From Adineta ricciae (Eukaryota > Rotifera > Eurotatoria > Adinetida > Adinetidae), in assembly GCA_905250025.1 (NCBI GenBank), contig CAJNOJ010000010.1:372001-436000 (forward strand): a stretch of DNA of 64,000 nucleotides, read 5' to 3'. Shown one piece after another: positions 48,869-60,500 of this stretch. The notes under the pieces are model-generated. The model did not search any database and was not told where the DNA came from. It saw nothing but the letters and a program-made list of their open reading frames with translations. The stretch's first letter is position 1; each line of letters begins with the position of its first letter. The translations under genes and the position numbers were made by a program.

Positions 48869-49132
48869 ATTCGTTTTTTCTCTCTTTTCCATTGTCGTGT
48901 ATTTTTAGCAATTCTTCTTTTCTCTTTCCTTTTTGTTTGTTTGTTTGACAATATGTACACATCGAGTTGTTATAATCTATCTTTCTGTTCTTCTTATTTA
49001 ATAATTGGATCTGAGCAAAAGAAAAACATGTCGATTTTTTTGCGCCTGAAATTGTTCACTTTTCTCTTTGATGAATAATATATCGTTATTTTCGATTAAA
49101 TCAACGCGAGTACCAACTTCAGTAAGTATGGC

Positions 49133-50167
49133 ATGCTCATTGAGAGAATTTGTGCTTTAGAACTCTTGCCAGTGAAGATTGAAGAGTGTGAGGGTGATCA
49201 GTGTTTGAATCTTTTGTCGGATTGTGTTTGGCGTCGGACGAGAAGACAAAAACAAGGAGATGTAGATGATTACTCATCGGATTCTCTTCGTGTTTACATT
49301 GATGATTTGGCTAATCTCGATGAAATGAAGAAGATCGTGCAAAAAGTGAACAATAGAGATGAAGAAGACGATAGCCGCAAGACGATCAATATTCCACTTC
49401 AAAATATAATTGATGATTCACGAGTTCTTAGCGAATTTCGCCAACACTCATCAGATATTCTTGCATTTCTCAGTCAACCGAATGTACAATCCTACTTGAA
49501 TCAATATGGCGAACAAGATACCGGTCGAAAATTACTTTCCATCGCCGCTGAAACCGGCTGGTATGAAGGTGTTGTTTTTCTCCTCAACAGACATGTGAAC
49601 ATCAACGAAACTGATCGAGAAAATCGAACAGCGCTAATAGATTGTCTTACATCAGCAAATGTCGATATTCTTCTTACACTTGTTCAAAATCATCAATGTA
49701 ATTTGAATGTGCAAACATTAACAGGCCATACTGCTGCTCACTATACTGTTATGATGAATGTAAACATTCTCTTCGCGATAATTTGATTTGAATTTCCATA
49801 GAAGTCTTTATAGAAAATATCATTCTTCGACGTGTTAGTCAAGTCCGGTGCTCGTCTCGATCTTCGTAATGATAAAGGTGAAAATGTTCTACACCACATC
49901 ATCGAATATGAACGCAAAGAATGTTGGAGAAGTGTTAAATCTTTCCATCGATATCACTCATACGGTCAAATTTACCTGAGCTATCTGATCAACTCCAAAA
50001 CCCATGAAAACAAAACATGTCTCATGCTAGCATTCGAACATCGGCCTCGTATTCATTTCTTCAAAGAACTCTTGCCATACATCAATCGTACATCGGCTAA
50101 TCTTGAATACTACCGCTCCTGGTCGAAAGCCTATGAACTTTTAAAAAAATTTATTCTGATAAGATAA
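49133..50167 (+). CDS. Ankyrin-repeat protein
   Basis: Two exons are joined by an intron of about 60 bp (donor after VMMN, acceptor TTTATAG before KISFFDVLVKSG). The N-terminal part (about 120 residues) is acidic with no recognised domain. Ankyrin repeats follow: GRKLLSIAAETGWYEGVVFL, INETDRENRTALIDCLTSAN, LNVQTLTGHTAAHYTVM, FDVLVKSGARLDLRNDKGEN, NVLHHIIEYERKE, KTCLMLAFEHRP. The arrangement of a few repeats behind an acidic start resembles IkappaB/BCL3-like proteins only superficially. No other domain is present. The start could lie further upstream in an unrecognised exon. Confidence 0.7.
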
Positions 50168-50183
50168 AAAAGACGAAGAACTG

Positions 50184-53013
50184 TTAGGATGATAAGGTGT
50201 GTTGCCGGTAGAAGACACCGTTTTGAAGGCGTTGAAGAACGTCGCGAACATTCATTGATGGAACTTGACTACCATCTTTGGCTTCGAATATCCATTGTAC
50301 AATGTGAACTAGATCGTTGTGTCGAATGTGAGGATTTACAGCACGAATAGCTTGTTCCATATCTTTAGCATTCACTGAACTAAAATAAATAATGAGCATC
50401 GGATTGGTTTTTCTCGTTTAAGATCAGTTTCTTACTTTGAATTTTCGATTTTCTCTTGAACATCATGAATGTATCTTTGTTTATCTTGATTTAATTGTCG
50501 TTTTAAAAGACGTATGAATTCACCGTAGTTGTCTTCGTCATCCTAAAAAATAAAACTTAAGAAAACAGAGGATAAATCAATGTTCAATGATTTACCACAG
50601 AAAACAGTTTAGCTAGCGCAATTTGTTCTTCCGATGGCTGCTCTTTTTCAGCAGCAGCAACCAATTCTGTGATATCACTTGAGGATTTATCCGGTAAATA
50701 TTTCTTCAACATTTCTGTAAATTGTTCGATTGTTACAGAACCATTGGGATGTGTTTCACTTTCTTTTATAACTCGTTCTGCTAACTGTTCAATAAGGTTC
50801 TTTGTAGTATGATAAATAGCTTCGTCCGCCTATTCAGAAGTTTGTAGAATAGATAAACAAATTGAATAACAAACCTCTCCCGATAAGATTTGCGAGAATA
50901 ATTGGCAATTTTCATTATGTTTGAAACGCTTGCATGCATAGTCAAGATTGTAACCCATTTCAATAGCAGTATTGTGATTCCCGTATCGATTTCGAAGATA
51001 TTCATAGACAAACTCTGATAGTGTTTTCGTGCGACCTTCCTGAACATTATCGAACGAAAGATTCTCACGAAATTTATTTTATGAGCATAGTTCACTATAC
51101 TTGATTATTCGATGAACGACGTTCTGTCCAAATTTCTTGAATAAGAACAGCAACATCGCGTCGTGTTAATCGTCGGTTCTTCACTGATTTTGTTGAACGT
51201 AGATGAAATGGAACTTGTTCGCCTTCACCACGAGGAGACAGTTGATCTGGTACGGCATTGCTCGATGTCTGATTGCCATTCTCGTCGTTCCCACCAGTAA
51301 ATTCATTGAGTAAAGCGACGAGTTTTTCTTGACTCGTTTTATTCGTAGCGATATCTTGCCATCGTTCGGCACCACCATCGATAACTTCTCCTGCCAAATG
51401 CCATGCCGGACTAAGGACAAAAAAAGAGAATATTGAAATGATGGAAAGAAAAAGGTTTCTACCGTGGTGTCATGCCTTCGTGAATATTTTCGTTCTTCAT
51501 GTTTAATTCATCCTTTTCTCGTTGAAGACTTTGAATGTCTTCTCGAAGATTTCTAAAACAAAATGCGAATAGATGAAAGTGAACATTTTTTGACGAATTA
51601 CTCATTTTGTGTGCGAAGTTGTTCGATATCTCTTGTTTGGTTATCGATGAGTTCTTGAAATTCTTTTATTCGTTCCAGATATTCATTCGATTTAACTTCT
51701 AATGCAACAAAATCTCGTCGAGGAACGACATCATTATAATTCGCTTCCATGTAAGTAATTTTTGCTAGTGCAATATCAAGATCTTTTCGTGCTTGTCTAC
51801 AAGAACACAAATGAATACGAAAATAGTCTAGATTTGAAACGCACCTCAAGGCAATTTTCATCATAATTGTATCTTCTTTCTTTGCACCTTGATCATCCAC
51901 AGCTTCTTTCACATCGGTATGTTTTTCTTGCTGAGCACGAAGATCATTTGCATCATTGATTAGCAATTTTCTCGAATCAAGTTCTTTGCGGTAGAGTTCG
52001 TATTGATTGGAAACTTCTTCTTGTAACTAAAACGTGTCCGAGATTGACATTTCTGTCAATGCTAATTTTTCTTTCAAAGAAAGAAAGCTCACTCGTTGGA
52101 TGTTTGCTTCAAGATTTTGATTTTGATTTGTTAAATGACGAATCATTTGTTGTAAACGTTTCTTTTCTTCCTTCAACAAAGCCATATCGTCTCGTTCTTC
52201 TTTACGAAATTGCATTAACTTCTTATCGCACTCATCGCTGAGAAGAACCAGTCGGTGCTAAAATGATTTATGGGTAATTAATCTTTCCAAACTAAACATG
52301 TCGCCTTACGCGAAGTGGTTCCAATTCGTGAACTTTATCATTGAGATGTACGAGCATCATCTCGTACTCGTTTTTGATCATGGATAAAAGTGGACGATAC
52401 GTTTTGAAATCATCAATAACTGCAGAAAAAACTTCACGAAACACCTGTCGACAAGAACAGAATAATTATTTCCGATTAAAAGACAAAGAATCGTCTACTT
52501 GTAAACGTGCATCGTTTGCTACTGGTTCTTCGACACCGAGCGCTTTCAATTCACTGTATAAATATTCTTCAATGATTGCAAGGAATCGAGGTTTAGGTGT
52601 TGAATCTAATTTCCCACGTAGATTCGCTCCGACAGGTACTAAACGACCTTGAGTAGTCAATGCTAAACCTCGGTGAGCACCGCTTCCGCCACTAGCATTC
52701 GCTGGCCAAGAATCAAGTTGACCAACTTGGTGATCAGCAGCGTCCTTTACACAAGATGAATGAATGTGAGTGATTCTAACAGTCAAACCTACCCGAATAA
52801 CATTGGATGGTTGTAAAACGTAACGGGTATTATTAATTACATAGGATGGCAAATTATCATTTCTAAAACACATCGATTTGCATGATGAGTCACAAACAAT
52901 GACAAATTTTACCGTGATCCTGACTCTGCTGAATGAATCGGAGGCAACCGTTGGGCACTTCCATTGGTTCTAACTAGAGAATACTCCGCTTCTGTATAAG
53001 GTGTTACTTCCAT
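50184..53013 (-). CDS. TSNAXIP1: Translin-associated factor X-interacting protein 1 homologue
   Basis: Coiled-coil protein whose mammalian form is testis-enriched and binds TRAX; it is found in ciliated organisms. ATG 53013, TAA 50184-50186, many short introns. Order of conserved blocks: PRFLAIIEEYLYSELKALGV, then VFREVFSAVIDDFKTYRPLL followed by SMIKNEYEMMLVHL and HELEPLR. Next come coiled coils, KIALRQARKDLDIALAKITY with VVPRRDF, the block GAERWQDIATNKTS and LTRRDVAVLIQEIWTER. The C-terminus is helical and EF-hand-like (DLVHIVQWIFEAKDGSQVPS). Each has a counterpart in human TSNAXIP1 in the same order (for example DFKTYKPLLSSIKNAYEGML, NFGDVVPRRDFE). Assignment is strong. Confidence 0.9.
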
Positions 53014-53643
53014 TTTGTCTTCACTTGAAAGTTTCTTTTTCTCACTCAATTCTTTACAAAACGAGTATAGCCATTACACACATAGTTGTCGAGACATATA
53101 CCTCTCTTTACTTTGACAACACATGAATGTGGAACTGAAAAAAAAACACTCGCGATTTTTAAACCAATAGTTTGGTTTGATTGATTCTTCTCACTTCGCT
53201 CTTTTTTTATGTAAACAAGTGAGAATTAGAAATTCTAACCAACACCCTTGCTTTTCCGCATATCAGTCAACTTTGTATTCTCACGTGACAGAGCGCTTGA
53301 ATAATTCCATGTAGCTGAGAGGAAATAGAGGTCAAAAGTGGCATTTAAATGAAAACTGACAATGAACAATACCGACTGTTTAGTCTTTAATTTGTATCAA
53401 ATTAAATGGTTACAAGGAAAAGAACGGCGTTTTGAATACGAAATGTCCTAATAAAATATTAGACGAATCAGGAGAAGAGAATAGGAGGTAGTCGTTTTAC
53501 GTTCAATGTGATTGAGAATTAAGAAAGAGATACAAAAAAAAGACGCTGTGTTGTTTGTCAAAAGTATAAATAGAAGAGCTGAAATAGGAAATATCATTAA
53601 TACGACGAAGATACAGTTTATTGTATATACCAGAACTCAGGTT
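53014..53643. other. Intergenic, no gene seen
   Basis: About 630 bp between TSNAXIP1 and IST1, both on the minus strand. AT-rich, with no coding frame or repeat noticed. Confidence 0.45.
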
Positions 53644-55408
53644 TTATTTGCGCTTTTTCAATTCGTCGAATCGACGAGCTAGATCGTCAAAGCCGGGATC
53701 ACTGGAACCGTCGTTTCCTGCTGAAGGTGGCGGTGGTGAATAACGATCATGACCAGTAGGCACTTGTGGAAATGGATCATTGAATGGCATTTTTGCGTCG
53801 TCATTCACGTTGAAACCAATACGAGGTGCATTGGATGATGCTGACGGAGGCGGTGGTGGAATCGATGGGCCATAGTTGATGTTGGGATATTGTGGTTGCT
53901 GCTAAGAGAAAGAACAACATCGTACTGGTGGATTTCTTTTTAAGAAAACTACATTCAATCGCTAGAAAAGTCGATAGAATCGAAAGAGATGGAAATGAAG
54001 CAAGCAAATTAACTGTCCAGCTCGAATGAATTTGTGATATCATGCATTTGTTTTTATTTGATCTAATATAACGGAGAGTGTGTTTTAACAAGTTAGTTTC
54101 TACACAATATCGAACACATAAATTAAATCAGCCTATAAGTTAATCGATACTTCAAGATACTAAATGCTATGCTGACAGATTTTGTTCAAATACCTACACG
54201 ATTCGTTCCTGAGAAATACAATGTGAGCTGATCTGATTTATCCTATAACGACATGGTTGATTTAAAGAGATCACCGACGAATGAATGAATGAATGAAATG
54301 CAATCTATTTCGACTTAAACTACAGGTTGTTATTAGAAGAATACTCAGTATTTTAAGCGTTAGAAAAGTAAGCAGCCAACAACATGCAAAGATATTCAAA
54401 ACAGAGATTGTTGAGACTTACTGCTGAATATGTTGGAGGAGGTTTTTCAAACTATGAAAAGTTATTGTTTGAATTCACAGAAATCTATCAATGAAAAAAG
54501 AAATATGATCGTACCTCAGGTGCACTCGGTTGAGCTGCGGCATAATTTGGGTACTGAACAACGCCTCCTCCACTTCCACCTGTGGATGAAGTCCCACCAC
54601 TTGATGGAGGTGGTGGCGGTCGTTTTTCGTCATTAACAGGTGGATATTGAACATATCGTTGGCCTATAGCCCAAAATTCATCTTGAGCCATGATAGTTGG
54701 ATCGGGTTCAAAGGCAACATTTTGACTTCGACAGATTTCGACTAAATACTTTTCAATAAGTAATTTTGGTATCAGATCACAGCTTAAACATCGTAATAAA
54801 TCAACGTCAACCATTCCGAGTTTATTCTGTTCGCACATTCCTACATATCTAACAAGAAAATTGACATTACAAATTTTAAGAAATACAATATATGTTCAAA
54901 CTTACTCTTGCCCGAAGTGTTTTTTAAACATTAGTGTCACTTGACCTAATTCAGGTATATCCTGTGTGAGAAACGGTGCTGCCCATAGGATATTTGCTAA
55001 TGGCTGTTCAATCGCTGGGTCAACAGCTCCGTTCTTCCTAGAAAACCGAAGAACCAATTCATATAATCATTATTCGAATAAAAATACATACGGACGATCT
55101 TTGATCAATTGCATTCTCATGAGAAGTGTGTCGACATATGCTTCAACTCGATCCATAGCTTCAATTTTGTAATCTTCTCGAACAAGGTGCTCGACAGCTA
55201 AAATAATCAGACATGGAATTGCCAGATTTTTACGAGAAGAATTCTTACCGATTCGTGCTCGTGGTGTTTTGTTATTTCGTATATAATCAGCGACGGTGTA
55301 GCGCTCTTTAGCAACTTGTTCAGTTTTTTTCTTTTCCTTTACATCGAGTCGAGCTTTAGCGACTTGAAGTACAGTTTTCAGATCTGCGACCCATTTATTA
55401 TTCGACAT
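53644..55408 (-). CDS. IST1: IST1-like ESCRT-III associated protein
   Basis: ESCRT-III-like protein that regulates VPS4 in membrane scission, endosomal sorting and cytokinesis. ATG 55408, TAA 53644-53646, about five introns. The helical IST1 domain has RLDVKEKKKTEQVAK, TPRARIAVEHLVREDYKIEA, LANILWAAPFLTQDIPEL and IPKLLIEKYLVEICRSQNV. The YVGMCEQNKLG segment matches YGKLCRTNQIG of human IST1. The C-terminal half is Pro/Gly/Ser-rich. The last residues (DDLARRFDELKKRK) are the MIT-interacting motif that docks VPS4. A TTGTTTTAG acceptor (minus strand) ends at 55431, in the 5' leader. Confidence 0.93.
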
Positions 55409-55946
55409 TTTCAAGCAAAAACAAATCGATCTAAAACAATCGATCAAACAAATAGAAAGCACTTCACATAAGATGTTAGCTCTCTTATCCTCCATAAATA
55501 AACCTGTGGAAGTTTTGAACTTAGAAGCATTAATGAAAATAGGATCTAAATCTTTCCGATATTTCACCTAAGTGACGCATTCATGACATACTTGTCTTTA
55601 TCTTTACAACAACTCAGAGGAAAGAATGCGCTTGCTTAGCGCTCGATGACTAACAACCGATGATTCATCGTGCTTTGTTTATTCGAATGACTCACAAGCA
55701 CTTGACAACCAGCCAATAAGATACACAATGCAAAAATGTTCACTGATAATACTTTTTGAAACATCACACATTTTTCCTCGTTGAAAATTATTAATGTACT
55801 TTGCGAATCCCCATCAACGTCGATATTAGCGACAACGAGTGTGACTCAACTCGTGACGTCAGTTTTTGTTTATTGCAAACGATATATTTATTTGAAGTCA
55901 ATCTAGAATAACATTACCCATTATCACTATCGTTTTTTGCGAAAAC
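55409..55946. other. Divergent promoter region between IST1 and SNAP29
   Basis: About 540 bp separate two divergent trafficking genes. It probably carries both promoters. A full CRE-type palindrome lies at 55854-55861, about 90 bp before the SNAP29 ATG. Confidence 0.5.
55854..55861. promoter_or_regulatory. CRE palindrome TGACGTCA
   Basis: Perfect 8 bp binding consensus for CREB/ATF bZIP factors, located in the divergent IST1/SNAP29 promoter region. A chance match is possible for an 8-mer in 64 kb (about one expected), so only its position supports it. Confidence 0.35.
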
Positions 55947-56987
55947 ATGGACACTACCGTTAGGAGTAATGGAAATCAAGAAGAACTTCATTCGATCCAA
56001 CAGCAAATTCATGAGAAGAAGACAGGTATTCTTGATTCGACTCGGCGAATGCTTGGTTTGATCAGTGAATCAGAAGCTGTTGGAAACAACACAGCAGCGG
56101 TAAGACAATTCAATCATGCTTTTTCTCCTCAGGTCTAAACGTAAAGTTCTCTCCCAGCATAATATGTTATATTATTCATTATCAGAAAGAAGAAGAAGAA
56201 GAAGATCATGATGTCCTTGAGCTAATCAAATCCAGAAACATAAATGAAAAAAATATTCATCTCATCTAGTCAATGTATAGCTACACAGAATGCTTAGACT
56301 TGGAAATCTTGAAAAATTCATAAAGTGTATAGTTAAAAATAGAACAGTTCCGTTTGCAAGATGTTGAACACATCTCAACAGCATTAGTATTCTGTAGATT
56401 GACCTTGACGTGCAATACGCCTCGTTTTTTTTCTAGGAGTTAGTCCAACAACGTGAACAATTAGAAAATATCCAACAACGTTGTCATACCATTGATTCAA
56501 ATCTCGTCGAAGCACAGAAGAATCTGAATAAACTAGGATCGATATTCGGTGGAATTAAAAATTATTTTCAACCACCGAAACCTTCTATTCCAAAGTCTAC
56601 TTCTCAACCACAACTAACGAGTGCTGAAAAGAAGAAACTCGCTGCAACACATAATGCCGCAGCAGCAGCGATCAATACTCGACCTACGAATTTAAGATCA
56701 GATACTGATACTTATTTTGGAAAATCACGTAGTGCTATGGATGATATAGAGCGTGAAACAGAAGATGGACTTCGTAAGTAAATAATTGCTTCTCACAAAA
56801 TCTAATTGAACTTTCATTCGTGTGTCTAGGTGATATTCATCAAGGTGTTAATCGTCTAAAACTATTGGCAATGCAAATGAATCAAGAATTAGAAGGTCAA
56901 AAGCCTCTAATTGAGGATATTACACAGCACGTAACCATTGTCGAAGGCAGTGTCAAGAAGAAGAACAGTGAAATGAGAAAACTGTAA
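55947..56987 (+). CDS. SNAP29-like Qbc-SNARE
   Basis: Soluble Qbc-SNARE for intracellular membrane fusion, including endosome and autophagosome fusion in animals. ATG 55947, TAA 56985-56987, three exons; the first intron (about 335 bp) is long for this genome. SNARE motif 1 (Qb) reads SIQQQIHEKKTGILDSTRRM, LGLISESEAVG, then AAELVQQREQLENIQQRCH. The linker is Lys/Ala/Pro-rich and has no palmitoylation cysteine cluster, which separates it from SNAP25. SNARE motif 2 (Qc) reads DIHQGVNRLKLLAMQMNQEL, then PLIEDITQHVTIVEG, with the central Gln in the layer-0 position. Total length fits SNAP29. Confidence 0.87.
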
Positions 56988-57553
56988 TATCGTACATAAT
57001 CCATCTGATTTTATTTATTCGCCATATGTCCGTCAATATGTTTGGCCTTCATCGAGAAATTTTCTTCGTCTGTTTCTGTTCGTTTTCTCTTGATTGATAC
57101 TAATATTGTATTCGTCTGCGTTTGCTTGTACATTGAACTCAAATTGAAAAATCTTTCTTGAACAAGATCAATACAGTGAAAATCCCAATATGAAACTTTT
57201 CTTTTTTTTCATGTATCATTATAGAAACGGAGAAGATGACAGCTGACAATAAGATTGCTAACAGCTGGATGACATTCTAAACAATTACGTGATATGTTTG
57301 TGTATATACGATGTCCTCCGACTGTTTTGCGAGCCATATATGATATGATATCAAGATAAAAGAATCGAATAGATACTAAACTAAACGAGTAAATGAGGTG
57401 TGAATCTGCTTTTTTCGAACCGCTGTTGTTGACATAACTTGACTCGTCAGTTCTAGCAATGTCATCAATGATAGGAATCATTCCTAACGATTAAAACATA
57501 ACCCATGCAAAGATTTTCCATCTTTCTATACATATGTTTCAGATTAATAAATC
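56988..57553. other. Intergenic, no gene seen
   Basis: About 570 bp between SNAP29 and the first ADAR exon. AT-rich. It ends with an acceptor (CATATGTTTCAG, to 57542) twelve bases before the ADAR exon 1a ATG. Confidence 0.45.
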
Positions 57554-60500
57554 ATGATTAGTTTTTCCGACAATGTTCAAAATGATTCTTCAAGTAGTGA
57601 AAATAAAATTATTCAAGAACTCTTTTCCGATTTTTCTCATCTAACGTCAACATCAATTGCTACTGCTAATGACAACCGAAGTAAGTAAATACTAGAATTC
57701 TCCTCTTCTCTCTCGCTTTGCCTCGCACCTTTTCTCAACGTGTGACGTAGTTTCATATGAATAAACTAATTCAGTCACTTGATGGTCGGTCATCACTAAT
57801 GTTGAGTTTGTTATTCTTTTCAAATTCTTACACACTCGAGTGCTCACCATCATTCTGTGCAGTAGTGTAAAATTCTTTCGTTTTGTAAAATAGAAAAAGA
57901 GAGAGAGAGAGATACTTCAATTCTCAAATGGAAAGTAAAAGAAAAAGAAAAGTAAAGAAACCCTTCGATGCTAAATAAGCAAAACAGAATAAAGACGACA
58001 AGTCGTAATTTAGTTAAGTAAACACTGTAGCCTATATCAACAAGTTATTTGCTGTTGGTCAAGCTTCTTTCTCTCATCATCATTTGTTTGCTTCTGTCTG
58101 TCTGTCTTTCTTTCTTTCTTTGCTAGTCAAGTAAAGAAGAAGTAAAACTAGCAAAGATCTCCAATGATTTCCATTCTAATTAGAATGTACTTACATGTGT
58201 GTATACATCACAAGCATAAATGATATCGCGTGCTTCGAAGAGACATTGTCATTCGTCCCTAGTTAAAAAAAAATAAGATTGACTGCTTCGATCTATCCAA
58301 ACGTCATTCACTTAATGATGATAAGTAGATGATGAAGAGAGGAATCAGAGTTTGCTTCTCTGCACTGGTGCAATCGTGATATGAGACTAAGAAGAAAGAA
58401 TGTATCAAATGATGATTTATTTCTCTGAGAATGCCGTCTACGATCATTTCATTACTCTTCACTGTTTGTCATTCGATTTCCGATGGTGAGAGAAAAACGA
58501 CTTCGGCATAGAACACACGAGCATGGCGTATCAATCATATTGAGAAGACAAAGAGCAAGACAGGCATGCTCAACAGATTCGATAAGTTGGAAATGAAGAA
58601 AAGAAGAGGGAGTTCATCTCTCGCCGACCAACATTCATTCTTCTTCATTAACTCGATTTCTCAATGAAGAAATCATGTTTCATTGTGTCATCTACGCTTG
58701 TTTGCCTTCAATCGGTGCCGATTGAATGTAGGAAAAGAAATGATGATCAATGTCATTTTCTTATTCAGTTTATGACTGCCTCGTCGTCGGTTTTTTTTTC
58801 ATATTAACAGAAAAGAATAAAAAAGTACAAACAGACAAAGATATTTATATAAAATCGTTGGTGAGATAAAGAGAAAAAGAAAAGAGAGAAACAGAGCAAA
58901 GAGAAAAAGTTGCGCCCACTTTTTGCCTCTCTCCTTCTCTCTCTCTTCCTATGTTTGACACACGCCAGAGGCAGTAAGCAGCTAAAGAAAGAACAGTAAT
59001 AAAACGGATTTTTGCTTATCTACGCGATACGCTATACATTATCGCTTTCACACGACACTATACTCGGTGCCGCTTTCAATCAACATCATCGATCGTCCAT
59101 ATCGAAAATGCATATGTTTCCACTCGGTCGTGTTGTTTACATGCCTTTGTCAACTTCGACTTCGACTGTACCTCCGGCGACTCTGCTAGGACACGTACCT
59201 CCGGATTTTTCATCTCCTCCAACAATTCCTCTCTATAATACGACACTCTTGAGCAATCCATTCAATTTATGCCCAACTGCCAAGTGTAAGTTTCCTTTTC
59301 TTTTTCCTTTTCGTCTCGCCGCTCTTTTCCTTTTGCCAGTCATGATCTCTTCTTTATTGATTTGACTCTGGAAATGCTAAGCGTTTTCACACAATGCGAT
59401 TGCTGACGCATTGTTTTCCAATTTAATAATGAATATTGACAAGCCACTCGACTTGTACAACTCATTGAGTTGTTGTCGTTTCAGATTACTCGAGATCGAA
59501 TTTAGCACAAGTAATTTCATATCATGTCAGTATGAATAAATAATGATTAACAACACGTAACGATGAAAAAAGATAGAATCATTATGACAGAAAGTTTTTC
59601 GAGAAATATGTACGTAGAACAATCTGGACATATTTGTTTTTATGGAAAAATTAATGACTGTTGGATGATCTTGCATACTTTTAGTCGAGCATAATGCACT
59701 GCAACAAACATTGCCAACGATACCCCACGGATATAAACGACCACGTGATGATCTACATGATTCTTCACAACAGCAACCAGTCTGGGCGAGAAAACGATCA
59801 AAGATCTCGCCAACGCAAACATCTACATCTTCCACGAGCCAGTCATCAACAACGAGCAATAGTAACGATAGTACATCACCATCATCCAAGAATGCCCTCA
59901 TGTTATTACACGAACTTAAACCATCGGTTGAGTATAAACTTGTAGCACAAACAGGACCATCGCATCGACCGATTTTTACCATGGCTGTCGAGGTGAATGG
60001 GCAAGTGTTTGAGGGCATGGCTCAAACAAAGAAAGAAGCAAAACAAGCTGGTAGGGTTCTCTATTAATTTTTAATCTTACTTTAATCATGCATAATCTCG
60101 CGATTTAATAATTCAGCTGCTGAAAAAGCTCTTCGATCTTTTGCTGATCTACCATTTCAATTATCCGATGATGTACCCATCGAGCCCGAAACGACGACGA
60201 CAACAACAACAACTACTGCTACTATTATCACAGATACTGATATCGATATGACAAATCTAAACGCTTCATCGACAACTTTAAATACTGATGATATTCCTCG
60301 AACAACATCAAGTCCTATGGTAGTTGAACCACGTGAGATTCAAAGTGGTTTAAGTCCTCTTTACCTGCTCAATCAGCTAAAACGCGATGCACTATTTGAA
60401 GAAATCACTGATGACACACTTTCATCATCAGCAGCAGCGAACGAACAACGTGAATTCAAGTTTGCTATTACTGTTGATGGTCAACGCTTTGTCGGTTCCG

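Noticed and set aside
53801..54091. 96-residue minus-strand frame inside the IST1 gene
   Set aside because: It lies mostly in an IST1 intron and in a frame other than the one carrying the proline-rich tail.
59527..60018. 163-residue frame on the minus strand
   Set aside because: It is antisense to the first ADAR dsRBD exon and has no splice or family support; a shadow of the real gene.
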